Both the position numbers and the translations under genes were made by a program. The notes beneath the pieces are model-generated. The model was not told the DNA's origin. It saw only the letters and a list, made by a program, of their open reading frames with translations, and did no database searches. Below are positions 11,050 through 20,322 of a stretch of DNA of 64,000 bases, one piece after another. The DNA lies in NCBI RefSeq assembly GCF_000372725.1, contig NW_005201349.1, forward strand, positions 263,159 through 327,158. Direction: 5' to 3'. Origin of the DNA: Emiliania huxleyi CCMP1516. Taxonomy: Eukaryota; Haptophyta; Isochrysidales; Noelaerhabdaceae. Position 1 is the first letter of the stretch, and each line of letters begins with the position of its first letter.

Positions 11050-11820
11050 ATGTGGCTCGTGCTCGCCGCCTCCAGCCTCACTCCGCCGCGCGCGTGGCGC
11101 CTACCGCCTAGCGCTTTGCGCGCGGGCTCCGCGGCCGTGTGCGAGGCGGACGGCGGCGGTGGCGGTGGCGAGCAGAACGCCCGCAGCATTCCGCCTCCGC
11201 TTCCGGCATCGACGGACCCGTTCGTGCTGCTCGGCCTCGACCACTCCTCCGCCGGCGACATTGCGGCCATCAAAAGCGCCTACCACCGGCTTACCAAGGC
11301 GCGCCTGTCCTCTGGCCCTCTCTTCCTCCTTTCTCCTTCGGCGCCTCTCCTCCATGACACGCCCAAAGCAAAGCCCTCGCCGCTGTGGGCGCCAGGCACG
11401 CCACCCCGACAGCCTCGTCACCGCCTCGACGCCCGTCCGGCTACGACAGCGGATCCACGACGACTTTTCGCGGGTCAACGCGGCGTACGAGGTGGCGCCG
11501 CCGCCGCCGGCCCCACCGCCCAGCGCCATATACATGTGTATGCGAGCCCTGCGCCATCATCTCCGCCATCAGCATAGCCCTCCGCCCCTCTCCGCGACGC
11601 ATCCGCGACGCGTCCACGGCGCGGCCCCGACACTGACAGGAGTTGCGCAGCAACGAGGGGCTGCCGCCGCCGCCGCGCCGAGGTGCGGCCGCCTCCTCCC
11701 ACCGCTCCCGCCGGACACTGCCACTTAATTCCCCCCCGCCGGCAAGGCCCGCTTCCCTTTATCGTCGAGGGGACACCCCGCGCTTTTCAAGGGGGTCAGT
11801 TCCCGCCGCGCCCGCCCGGT
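11050..11820 (+). CDS. J-domain (DnaJ-like) protein
   Basis: Exon 1 (11050-11298) encodes a leader (MWLVLAASSLTPPRAWRLPP) and the first half of a J domain (DPFVLLGLDHSSAGDIAAIK, then YHRLTK). Exon 2 (11396-11491) supplies the HPD loop (ARHPDSLV) and the last helix (HDDFSRVNAAYE). Exon 3 starts at 11640 (ELRSNEGLP). Intron 1 is GC-AG and lies just before the HPD codons; intron 2 is GT-AG. J domains stimulate Hsp70 ATPase through HPD, which is intact. The leader suggests ER or plastid. From about 11700 the frame continues to a stop near 11820, but this part approaches gap 1 and is not convincing protein, so the C-terminus is unreliable. Confidence 0.75.
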
Positions 11821-11937
11821 AAACCTCTCGCGGCCGCTTGTTACACTTCATGTCCGGCGGGGTGGTAACTGTACCCAGTACCGCGCCCTAATTGAATTCC
11901 TTCGGCCCCTACAAGTTGCTCACCCGCCCCGCCCCCC

Positions 11938-12578
11938 NNNNNNNNNNNNNNNNNNNNNNNNNNNNNNNNNNNNNNNNNNNNNNNNNNNNNNNNNNNNNNN
12001 NNNNNNNNNNNNNNNNNNNNNNNNNNNNNNNNNNNNNNNNNNNNNNNNNNNNNNNNNNNNNNNNNNNNNNNNNNNNNNNNNNNNNNNNNNNNNNNNNNNN
12101 NNNNNNNNNNNNNNNNNNNNNNNNNNNNNNNNNNNNNNNNNNNNNNNNNNNNNNNNNNNNNNNNNNNNNNNNNNNNNNNNNNNNNNNNNNNNNNNNNNNN
12201 NNNNNNNNNNNNNNNNNNNNNNNNNNNNNNNNNNNNNNNNNNNNNNNNNNNNNNNNNNNNNNNNNNNNNNNNNNNNNNNNNNNNNNNNNNNNNNNNNNNN
12301 NNNNNNNNNNNNNNNNNNNNNNNNNNNNNNNNNNNNNNNNNNNNNNNNNNNNNNNNNNNNNNNNNNNNNNNNNNNNNNNNNNNNNNNNNNNNNNNNNNNN
12401 NNNNNNNNNNNNNNNNNNNNNNNNNNNNNNNNNNNNNNNNNNNNNNNNNNNNNNNNNNNNNNNNNNNNNNNNNNNNNNNNNNNNNNNNNNNNNNNNNNNN
12501 NNNNNNNNNNNNNNNNNNNNNNNNNNNNNNNNNNNNNNNNNNNNNNNNNNNNNNNNNNNNNNNNNNNNNNNNNNNNNN
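11938..12578. other. Assembly gap (641 N)
   Basis: A run of N. The flanking 200 bases on the left (11720-11937) have an unusual composition, possibly low-quality read ends. Confidence 0.99.
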
Positions 12579-13613
12579 TTCGCTGAGGCGATGTCAGCGG
12601 CGCTGCGGTCATCGGCGGCGGTCGCTGTGGCGGCCGCATATGGGGTGGCGGCGGCGGCCGTTGAGGCGGCGACGGCGGACGCGGTGGCGGCGGCAGGCGG
12701 GGCGGCGGCGGCGGGCGAGGCGGCGGCGGGCGCGGTGGAGGCGGCGGAGGCGGCGGCGGAGGCAGCGGCGGCGGAGGCGGCGCTGTTGCGTGCTGAGCTG
12801 CGTGCGGCGGCGGCGAGTCTGGGAGCGGCGACGAGGGAGCTGGGCGAGGCTCGTGCGGCGGCGGCGGCGGCGGAGGTGTCGATCCAAGCGCGAGTGGCGC
12901 AGGCGGAGCTGGCCGCCGTCAACGAGGCGAGGTCTAGTGGAGGTATGGCGAGATGTAGCCGCGTCCGTTTTGACGCGTCCAGCGGTGCGCAGGCTATGGC
13001 GGTGCGGCGGGCCGAGCGGGCCGAGGGGCGGCACGAGGCTTTGCGTGCGGTGCAAGATGCAGTGGCGGCGGAGGTGGCGGCGCACGAGAGGCTGCAGTCA
13101 CAACACGTCCCTCTCGACTCGCGGATGCACTCGCGGAGAGAGCGAGAGACGAGCGCACGCCGAGAGAGAGAGAGCCACCGAGAGAGCCCCACCGACCGAC
13201 TGCCCTCAGCAGACGCCGCCGCGCAGCAGCAGTGAGTGCCCCAGGCTGAAGACGAGCTCGAGAGCACTTCTCTTCTCAGGTGGGCGGGGCTGCGTGCAGC
13301 GCCACGCCTCGCTCCGTGATGAGCTGATGGGCGGCCATGAACAGGTGGCGGGGCTGCGGGCAGAGCTCGCCGCCGCCAAGGAGGAGGTGCGGCAGGCGGC
13401 GGAGGCGCGCGCGGCCCACGAGGCGTCTCGAACAGTGTGATTGCGTCTCCGGCGCTGGCCCGGCGGGTCATTTCCCCTGTCTCCGTCTCCATTTAGGCGT
13501 TGCGCGAGGAGCACGCGGCGCTGCTGGCCGAGCACGCGGCGCAGGAGGAGGAGCTAAACCGGCCTTGGTACCAGCAGGTCCACTCAGCCGCCCTTGCCCC
13601 CACCGCCCTGTGA
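12579..13613 (+). CDS. Ala/Glu-rich coiled-coil protein, 5' end lost in gap
   Basis: The frame is open out of the gap and reads as long Ala/Glu/Arg heptads (AALLRAELRAAAASLGAATR). Further coding stretches follow in phase-consistent pieces: AMAVRRAERAEGRHEALRAV (about 12994-13100), LRDELMGGHEQVAGLRAELA (about 13315-13430) and ALREEHAALLAEHAAQEEEL (13499-13555), ending VHSAALAPTAL at a stop at 13611-13613 unless CAG|GTCCAC near 13577 is another donor. At 13279 and 13346 the words GTGGGCGGGGCTGCGTGCAG and GTGGCGGGGCTGCGGGCAG show the repeated intron/exon boundary pattern seen elsewhere. It is a structural or scaffold-like coiled coil; no family is recognisable. Confidence 0.55.
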
Positions 13614-14190
13614 GAGTTTCCCCCACATGCAGCATGCGCCCCGCCGTAGGACCCGCGGCCCGACCGGCGGATCGGCCGGCGGCGAGGAGGCTGAGAACAA
13701 GGAAGGAGGGGGGGGAGTGGCCGCCGTCCACTTGCGTCGTCCGTGAATGTATGACTCTTCTTTATTTCTGCCAGCGCGCAGCGGTGTATCAACTTTCTAT
13801 CATCTCCAGAGTCTAGTGACGTAGATCGTACGGCTTTAGTGTGTGGCTGCTGGCTCGATATTACTTTGATAGTGTGCTGTGCTAAGCCTGCTAAGGTGAC
13901 GGGATAGGAGGCGTCCCTCGGGTCCTCCCATCGGGGGGGGTTTCTCTGTTCTCTCTTTTTCAAGTACGTACACGTACAGTAATCACGCCCCGCCGCGGCG
14001 CGCGCAAAAGGCGCGGCGCCGCCACACGGCCACACTGAACCACTGCTGCCGCCGCCGCGCTGCTGCTATATGGTTAGGCTATGTGTGCTGCCGCGCCGCC
14101 GCTTCTGCCGCGACCGCTCTTCCCCCCATGCCCCAAGCCACCACACGGCTCGTGTTACTGGCCCGGGCCTCACCACACTCTAAAGGGGCG
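13614..14190. other. Intergenic, nothing recognised
   Basis: Convergent 3' flanks of the coiled-coil gene (+) and the ADP-ribosyltransferase gene (-). No repeat or ORF with support. Confidence 0.5.
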
Positions 14191-15212
14191 CTAGCTGCCA
14201 AACTTTGGCTCCACCTCGATGACCTCGAACTCGACGCCCTCGACGACAAAGACCTCGCGCCTCCCGGACGGGGCGAGGTAGGTGAGGGGCGGGAAGCACA
14301 TCTCCGCCTCGCCGGGGAAGCAGGAGAGGAAAGTGAGGTCGGCGCCTGGAGGTCGAGGGGAGCCCGAGGGGAGCCGGAGGTGAGCCGAGCCGACCAGCAC
14401 GAGAGGGACGCCACACGGCATGTGCCGGCGCCTCGGTCCATGAAGGACTCGGCGCGCAGCTTGAAGAGCAGCGCGCGGCTCGCGCCGGCGGGGCTGAAGC
14501 CGACGCTGTACGACACCGCGACGCGGAGGTCAGTCGTTGTCGACATCGGCGCGACCTCGGTGCCGCCCTTGGTTGCGAATCCTTCGGTCAGCTCCAAATT
14601 CTTCGAGCGGGGGGGGGGGGGGCTGAGCAGAGGCGGGAGAGCCGAGGCGGCGGGGCTAGGGTTCCTCGGGGGCGAGTGCGGTGCCTTCATGCCTCGCCAC
14701 ACGTCCATCGGCTCGTTTGCGTCGGATCTCGCTGCGCCGACGGCCCGCAGCAGGCGGATCGCCTTGGCGAGAAGGAGGATGGGTGGCTAATGCGTGGATG
14801 AATTAGGCTTTGCGGCGGGCAGGCGCGCCTCGGCGATGAGGAGAAGCGTGACGGGGAAGGGGTAGGGTATCCCGTCGACATGGCGCCGCAGCGGGCCGTT
14901 GAGCGACCGGAAGCAGTTGCACGTGTAGAGGCGGAGCGCCGCGACGTGGGCGGGGGAGAGGCCGGCGAGGCGCGAGTGCGGGTGCGCCACAAAGTCGTCG
15001 AGCGAGAGGCCGGCGGGTCGGCCCTCGTCCATCACTCCGTTGGGCCACCGCCGCGGCAAGTCTCCGGTGCGGCCGTGCAACAAGTACTCGAGGCACTCGC
15101 GGTCGTCCTCTGTGCCAAGAACGATCTCATCAAGCCCCGAGGCGACCCATCTGCGTTCATGCGGTCCATGCGTGACACTGCCATTAGAACTTAGCGTGAC
15201 ACGCTCAGCCAC
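14191..15212 (-). CDS. R-S-E type mono-ADP-ribosyltransferase (ART family)
   Basis: Four exons: about 15212-14829, 14762-14685, 14600-14432 and 14345-14191, all phase-consistent and with GC donors. Joined, the protein shows the ART layout: the NAD-binding arginine in DVWRGMK, the serine motif in EVAPMSTTTDLRVA, and the ExE motif in CFPGEAEMCFPPLTYL. The segment GADLTFLSCFPGEAEM is close in form to eukaryotic arginine-specific ARTs. The second Glu of ExE is the catalytic residue and is present. The 5' end is uncertain: the open frame begins inside a repeated palindromic sequence with no ATG until about residue 60, so an upstream exon or truncation is likely. No signal peptide is seen. The target protein is unknown. 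Confidence 0.8.
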
Positions 15213-15622
15213 TTAGGTCGTCTTTATCCCACGGCCGCTGCCTCGTAAGAGTCACCAACCTTTTTTCAAGCTTCCTTGCTATTCTCCACGATCTTGTCAG
15301 CTGGAGATGGATAGCGGTGTTCTCTCTCTCAATGTCAATGCGCCTTTGTTCTGCCCGCCAAAGGTCAACCGTGCGCCTCACTCGTTCCTTACTCGTTGCC
15401 TTAATCTGCCTGAGCCGCCTCAGGACGTTAACACGCTGCCTGAGCCGCTTCCAGAGGCGAGCAGCATTCGCTGACACTCTCCATGGCGGTGGCGCGCTGG
15501 GGCCAAAGTCCCATGCAGAGAGGAGGCTCTGTCCTTGCATGCGTGACACTGCAATCAGAACTAAGCGTGACACGCTCCCAAACTAAGCGTGACACGCTCC
15601 CAAACTAAGCGTGACACGCTCC
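15168..15622. repeat. Palindromic repeats AGCGTGACACGCT, several copies
   Basis: A block ATGCGTGACACTGCCATTAG ... TTAGCGTGACACGCT at 15168-15207 is repeated at 15538-15576 (ATGCGTGACACTGCAATCAG ... CTAAGCGTGACACGCT), then the unit ACTAAGCGTGACACGCTCCCA repeats to 15622. AGCGTG-A-CACGCT is a perfect 6-bp-arm palindrome. The two blocks bracket a ~330-bp stretch with a small ORF, giving the look of a small element with direct repeats at each end, or of binding sites. Confidence 0.75.
15205..15573 (-). CDS. Small basic helical ORF between repeats, unrecognised
   Basis: The frame encodes about 120 residues, strongly basic and helical (RLWKRLRQRVNVLRRLRQIK; RIDIERENTAIHLQLTRSWR). Both its first and last codons lie inside the flanking palindromic repeats, and it overlaps the likely 5' part of the ADP-ribosyltransferase exon by 8 bases on the same strand. 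It has no known domain. It may be a small gene carried by the repeat unit, or chance. Confidence 0.3.
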   Translation of the reverse strand: MSRLVLIAVSRMQGQSLLSAWDFGPSAPPPWRVSANAARLWKRLRQRVNVLRRLRQIKATSKERVRRTVDLWRAEQRRIDIERENTAIHLQLTRSWRIARKLEKRLVTLTRQRPWDKDDLSG

Positions 15623-16018
15623 GAGATCGCAATCTCCCCAGGGTTCGGCTCCAGTGTGGGTAGGGTTCCCCCTACCCCCAGGGAGGGGGAACCCGCACTG
15701 GACGCGCGTCTCGGGAACATATGTCGTGAGGAGCGACTTCATCTCACGGCAGGCAACGAACAAAAAGACGACGCTCGGCAGGAGGAGTAGGTCACACACG
15801 AGGACCGCCCACACGAAGCGTGTCGTGCGTGGACGGAGCACCCAGTGCTGAGTTTTCCCCTTGCGTGAAGCGGGTTCTTCTTTCGATGACAGCAGCAGAA
15901 GGGCGGCGAAGATCAGCGACGCCGGGTTGAAGTGGCCCACACTCGCGACGAGGGCCACGCCAAGAGCGAACGTACAGCGGTCAATCTCCTGCCGCAGAGC
16001 CAGCACCGGGTCGGCCAT
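15605..16018 (-). CDS. Small membrane protein ORF, unrecognised
   Basis: From Met16018 the frame gives ~137 residues with two hydrophobic segments (FALGVALVASVGHFNPASLI and VWAVLVCDLLLLPSVVFLFV) separated by a basic loop. This suggests a two-pass membrane protein. The C-terminal end runs into the palindromic repeat. No family is recognised, and a frame of this length could arise by chance. Confidence 0.35.
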   Translation of the reverse strand: MADPVLALRQEIDRCTFALGVALVASVGHFNPASLIFAALLLLSSKEEPASRKGKTQHWVLRPRTTRFVWAVLVCDLLLLPSVVFLFVACREMKSLLTTYVPETRVQCGFPLPGGRGNPTHTGAEPWGDCDLGACHA

Positions 16019-16119
16019 CGCCCGATGCAAACAACGCGGCGGTTTCGAGCATGCGATAATGGCACGCGATGGTCTTCCCCGGATTGAATTCTTTTTTGCT
16101 TCCTCTCTCGAGTCCTAGG

Positions 16120-16150
16120 CTGTTCTTCACCTTTCTACCTACCTACCTAG
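16120..16150 (+). repeat. Solo 3' end of the dispersed CTAC-tailed repeat
   Basis: CTGTTCTTCACCTTTCTACC followed by ACCTACCTA matches the tail of the repeats at 576-876 and 44806-45095 without their body. This is what a 5'-truncated copy would look like. Confidence 0.6.
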
Positions 16151-16196
16151 CGCAAGGACGACTCTTCTGACGCCCACTCCGATCATTTGCCGCTTA

Positions 16197-17371
16197 GAGG
16201 GCCCAACTTCAGAATCGTGCTTTGAGTTGGGTTGTTTCGTGTTGGGTAGGGTTGTGGTTGGGTTGGGTTGTTCCGCGTGAGGTTGGGTCGTCGGCGCGAA
16301 TGGTGAGGTCTCGACCGCCGCCGCTCACGCCAGCGGACGGCCACCATCGGTGTTTTGGCTTCGCCACCGTCCAAGGCGTGCGCCATGCGCTCGCCGGCAT
16401 CGAGCGAGCAACGTGATCGACCGAGCGGCTTGCTGTGTGGTCGCCTTCTTCTGGCTCTCGTCGAGAGCGTTTTGCGTCCCGGCGGGTGGGAGAATGTGTG
16501 TCGTCTGAAGTGTCACTGTGTGCGTCACATCGATGTGGATAACAAGCACGGTCGATCCGTCAAAGCGATACACTCGTTCCTATCACGCTGGAAGGCTTGC
16601 ACGGAGCTCTGTGCCGGCACACAGAAGAGCCGTGCGGCAAGAGAAGAGCTCGATGGGGAGCGAGAACCGTCAGAGGTGCTCACCCAGGTTTCGGAAGTCC
16701 GCCTTGATGCGGTCAGTTCCCCCCAGGTTTGACCGCGCAGCTCGCAAGACTCGTCGAGCACTCGCAGCCTTTCTGCGCCTCTGACTCTGCAAGCTATGCG
16801 GGAAGAGCAGTTTATCCGCAATATATGGAAGAGGAGAGAGCCACAGGCTTTCGCTCGGGAGGGATTGAGTGCATCGCGACGGACTTCAGGTTACACCTGA
16901 AAATCTGACGGTTCTCGCTCCCCATCGAGCTCTTCTCTTGCCGCACGGCTCTTCTGTGTGCCGGCACAGAGCTCCGTGCAAGCCTTCCAGCGTGATAGGA
17001 ACGAGTGTATCGCTTCGACGGATCGACCGTGCTTGTTATCAAGACCGATGTGACGCACACAGTGACACATCAGACGACACATATTCTCCCACCCGCCGGG
17101 ACGCAAAACGCTCTCGACGAGAGCCAGAAGAAGGCGTCCACACAGCAAGCCGCTCGGTCGATCACGTTGCTCGCTCGATGCCGGCGAGCGCATGGCGCAC
17201 GCCTTGGACGGTGGCGAAGCCAAAAACACCGATGGTGGCCGTCCGCTGGCGTGAGCGGCGGCGGTCGAGACCTCACCATTCGCGCCGACGACCCAACCTC
17301 ACGCGGAACAACCCAACCTGGGCCAACAACCCAACCCAACCCAAAAAGCACGATTCTGAAGTTGGGCCCTC
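16197..17371. mobile_element. Fold-back element with ~470-bp inverted arms
   Basis: 16197-16674 and 16904-17371 are inverted copies with only scattered differences; the outer ends are GAGGGCCCAACTTCAGAATC and its complement. The arms include a TTGGGTTG-rich stretch near the outer ends. The ~230-base centre also shows weaker inverted similarity, so the arms were once longer. In each arm the inward-reading frame gives SSMGSENRQ followed by diverged but alignable RKSALMRSVPP (+) and LKSVAMHSIPP (-), which hints at protein-level constraint in the centre. No transposase domain is visible. Fold-back transposon or a recent head-to-head duplication are both possible. Confidence 0.8.
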
Positions 17372-17767
17372 CGCCAACTCATATCTTTGCTCAGAGGATT
17401 CCCGGCGTATTCTTTTGTCTTAATGGGACTAGTTGCAAAAAGTCTCACGAGTCACGTGGATTGCGGAGAGAGAGAGATTTTTAGCAATACCAAACAACTC
17501 TAACACTCACACGTAATTTGGGGCCTGGAGCCCTGTTCACGCGCGCGCGAGACGTGCAGACAGGGTTGCCCGGTTGTTTTTGTGGATTGCGGTGGAAAAA
17601 GCACCAAAAACTACCAAAAACGATGTCACGGCCAGCTCGGCACTATCTACTTTTTAAGGTGGTAGCAAACCCTTGGCGCGCGCAAAGCTGTGTCCAACTT
17701 GTTGTAGATACTAATCGCAATCGCGAGCCACTCAAATCTGCTGATCCAAACCTGCTGTCTCGACCAG
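17372..17767. other. Intergenic, nothing recognised
   Basis: Spacer between the fold-back element and the 3' end of the sulfotransferase gene. It is less GC-rich than its neighbours and has no supported ORF. Confidence 0.5.
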
Positions 17768-19171
17768 CTAGGGAGCGGACCGCACCCCACGAGGCGCAGG
17801 GAGGCCGAAGGTTACGTAGTCGTTCCGGTAGAGCTTGTACACTCTTGCGGAGAGCTCGGCGGTGTAGTACGAGTCGAGCCAACCCGCGGCATCCGTCCTA
17901 TGCTGCGCGTCGCCCTCCGAAAAGGCTGCCACATGCGCGGGGTCGAATCCGTGGCGAAGCAGATCATCGCGCAGTCGCGCGTCGAAGCCAGGCATGAAGC
18001 CAGGCTCCAACCGAATGATCCTCACCGTCGACCGGAACGCCGCATCGCTGAGCCCGCAAAACGACGACTGCTCGCAGAAGTGGTAGTCGCACGACGGACG
18101 CGTGACGTGACGCCGGGTGAGCGCGCGGACAAAGTGGGCAAAGCTGATGTTTCCGTATCGTTGCTGCGGGGCGGTGCCCCAAGGCTGCCCCGGCTCGAGA
18201 TGAGGCACCTTCAGCGGCTTTCGCTTGGGGTGATGCAAGGGGTGCGCCACGCAGTGACGGCCGGTCTCCACCTCGTTTTTGTAGTGGAGGCACTTGTCGA
18301 TATAGGCCGACAGGAGCCTTTCCCTCGGATCGCGGATCGTCACGATCCACTCCACAAACGGACAGCCAATCAGGGCGCGACGCTGGTCGTCCGCGAGCGC
18401 CGACCACATCGGAAGCAACCGGCTTTGGTACGAGAAGGCTGCGATCGCCCATACGCCCTGCCCGCGACTCTCAGACGCTTTCAGCCAGCCGTGCTGGGCG
18501 TGGAGGAGCTTGAGCCAAGACGTCGCCATGTTCTTCTCGATGGGGCAGACCAAGAGGGTGGAGAAGATCAGCCACCGACCGCCCAAGCTCACAAGCGAGT
18601 CATCGGGTGCCGCGCTACCGCGCGAAGCGCACCGGGACGCCACCTTCGCGATCAACCGATTGCTCGATGTCGGGGTGCACGAGCAGTTGTAGCTTGCCCC
18701 GCCTGGCGGGAATCCACACTCCACCGTGCTCGGCCCGCACCTGAACGTGCCTCGGCACGCTGCGGTCCACATGCTGCGCGCCGTACAGCCAAAGGACCGA
18801 CCGTGCACGCACGGCGCGACGCTATCCTGCCTGGCGAGTTCGCAGCGGCCCTCGTGCGACGTCACGCGAGCGTCGTGCGCCGAATGCAGTGCAGCACGAC
18901 TGCGGTTTCGGCTGTGCCGCGTCGCCGGCTGCACGTCACGATCCCTGCACGAGCAATTGTAGGTTGGATCGCCTGGCGGGAAGCCGCACAACACCGTGCG
19001 CCCTGCACAGCGGAACGTGCCTCGGCACTTTGCGGTCCACATGCTGCCGCTCGCAGCGTCACAGCCGAAGCTGCGCCCGTGCACGCACGGCGCGAAGCTC
19101 GCCTGCCTGAGCAGTCCGCAGCGGCCCTCGTGCGACGTCATTTCATAGGTCCCGGACATGGTGACGGGCAT
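17768..19171 (-). CDS. Sulfotransferase with duplicated Cys-rich N-terminal module
   Basis: A single open frame of about 467 residues. The C-terminal two thirds is a Sulfotransfer_2-type (carbohydrate sulfotransferase) domain: the 5'-phosphosulfate loop CPIEKNMATSWLKLL, the 3'-phosphate motif EWIVTIRDPRERLLSAYIDK, and the closing YTAELSARVYKLYRNDY. Such enzymes move sulfate from PAPS to sugars in the Golgi. Upstream are two tandem ~60-residue Cys-rich copies, each with TSHEGRC, CVHGRSFGC, CRGTFRC and CGFPPG...YNCSC in the same order, separated by a short linker. I do not recognise this module. No N-terminal signal peptide or anchor is present in the open frame, so a first exon upstream of 19171 is likely. 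Confidence 0.85.
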   Translation of the reverse strand: MPVTMSGTYEMTSHEGRCGLLRQASFAPCVHGRSFGCDAASGSMWTAKCRGTFRCAGRTVLCGFPPGDPTYNCSCRDRDVQPATRHSRNRSRAALHSAHDARVTSHEGRCELARQDSVAPCVHGRSFGCTARSMWTAACRGTFRCGPSTVECGFPPGGASYNCSCTPTSSNRLIAKVASRCASRGSAAPDDSLVSLGGRWLIFSTLLVCPIEKNMATSWLKLLHAQHGWLKASESRGQGVWAIAAFSYQSRLLPMWSALADDQRRALIGCPFVEWIVTIRDPRERLLSAYIDKCLHYKNEVETGRHCVAHPLHHPKRKPLKVPHLEPGQPWGTAPQQRYGNISFAHFVRALTRRHVTRPSCDYHFCEQSSFCGLSDAAFRSTVRIIRLEPGFMPGFDARLRDDLLRHGFDPAHVAAFSEGDAQHRTDAAGWLDSYYTAELSARVYKLYRNDYVTFGLPAPRGVRSAP

Positions 19172-19240
19172 CACCGCGCCAACACGCGTTTTCTGTGGAT
19201 TTGGAGCAGATAGCTGTAGGGAACAGCAAGTCTGGGTTTT

Positions 19241-19296
19241 TTAGGTTTGTTGTTGGCAAGACACAGAGCTCACACAGAATCACAGCGGGAGGAAAG
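19241..19296 (+). repeat. Dispersed ~56-bp sequence, copy 1
   Basis: TTAGGTTTGTTGTTGGCAAG ... CACAGCGGGAGGAAAG recurs at 37775-37838 with small indels. It lies just upstream of the sulfotransferase start. No function is apparent. Confidence 0.6.
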
Positions 19297-19354
19297 CGGC
19301 GAGTCGCAATTCCTGGGGTCCTTGTGGCGGGCCACCCTGTCCAGAGAGGCATGG

Positions 19355-19705
19355 ATGCCAATCTGGGGTCTCTCGACCGAGTCTGATTTCGCCTCGCCGC
19401 CTCCCGATGGTGGTAAGGCTGGAGAGCCAAAGCGGCGGAGATGGCGGGGGAGGGCGGGGGATCGAGGAAAGCACGACTCGCACCGACCCTTCACGAACCG
19501 AAAGGCTGCACCCGGGGTAGGAGCTCCAGAGGTCATTGGCGCGGGCTGCGGCCGCACAGGCACGACCTCGCTCAGCATGGCCCTCGAGCGGCTTGGGTTT
19601 GGACCGTGCCACAGCATGGCTGCGGTGGCGAAGATGGTACGCGAGCGGCCGTGGGCTCGCGCGCTGGAGGAGCCGGAGCGGGCTAATACAGATTTTCATC
19701 GTTAA
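19355..19705 (+). pseudogene. Sulfotransferase N-terminal fragment
   Basis: From about 19518 the frame reads EVIGAGCGRTGTTSLSMALE then RLGFGPCHSM, the 5'-PAPS loop and first helix typical of the Sulfotransfer_4-like (P-loop) family. It stops at 19703-19705, about 60 residues later, well short of a full domain. I see no continuation downstream on this strand. It may be the first exon of a gene whose remainder I cannot find, or a truncated copy. The part before 19518 is not convincingly coding. Confidence 0.55.
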
Positions 19706-19821
19706 GTAGCTAGTCGTGCCACGGCACATTGCTGCACGAGGGGTGAGGGGACACGGATTGAAGATCCCTCACACCAAGATCGTGCAGGGCGGGGACACAC
19801 GTCCCTAAATCCCATCTCGTC

Positions 19822-20322
19822 TCAGAGTTTGACCGTTTTCTTTAGACATTGCTGCCAAAACGCAATCAATTCTAGCTGCTTTTCCCATGGGCCCAGATTG
19901 GCCGCTTGCTGGATGAGCTCTGTGTACACCTCTCTTTCTGCTGCGAGACCGGCGCACAGGTTTACGAGACCACGCTCGCTCACGGTCCTGTTGTACTCAT
20001 GACTAAAAGACTGTTGGCCGTCTCTCTCGTGCGTACTGGGCACCGGAGCGCGCCCACCTCCGAGCATGGCGTTTATCTGCTGCCAATCTTGCCAGATTGC
20101 CTCGGTCCGTAACACGTAGATCTTCTTGGCCGTGCAGTTGCCGATTCCTACTGTCGGGAAAGCAAGGATTGGCCGCGCATAAAAGCCGAAGTTGAAATAA
20201 AAGTGCGTATGCCCCAGTTGGATCTCCCCGCGAAGCGTTCGCCAGCCGAGCTCCGCACAATTCGGATTAGGGTGCGTACTCATGGCTGGGTTGGATGTCG
20301 AGCCCTCGATAAGGCCGCCCAC
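19822..20322 (-). CDS. Sulfotransferase-like C-terminal part, 5' end uncertain
   Basis: The frame reads GEIQLGHTHFYFNFGFYARP, then KKIYVLRTEAIWQDWQQINA and EYNRTVSERGLVNLCAGLAA, closing with a helix and a stop. The RTExxWxDW segment resembles the C-terminal half of P-loop sulfotransferase-like proteins of plants and algae. The 5'-PAPS loop is absent, so an upstream exon (above 20322) is missing or lost. Family placement is tentative. Confidence 0.5.
   Translation of the reverse strand: MGGLIEGSTSNPAMSTHPNPNCAELGWRTLRGEIQLGHTHFYFNFGFYARPILAFPTVGIGNCTAKKIYVLRTEAIWQDWQQINAMLGGGRAPVPSTHERDGQQSFSHEYNRTVSERGLVNLCAGLAAEREVYTELIQQAANLGPWEKQLELIAFWQQCLKKTVKL

Noticed and set aside
16203..16290. TTGGGTTG-rich stretch considered as telomeric
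   Set aside because: The unit is irregular and lies in the arm of the fold-back element; it is not TTAGGG.
17900..19213. 437-residue plus-strand frame opposite the sulfotransferase
   Set aside because: His/Arg-rich antisense frame; the minus strand carries both PAPS-binding motifs.
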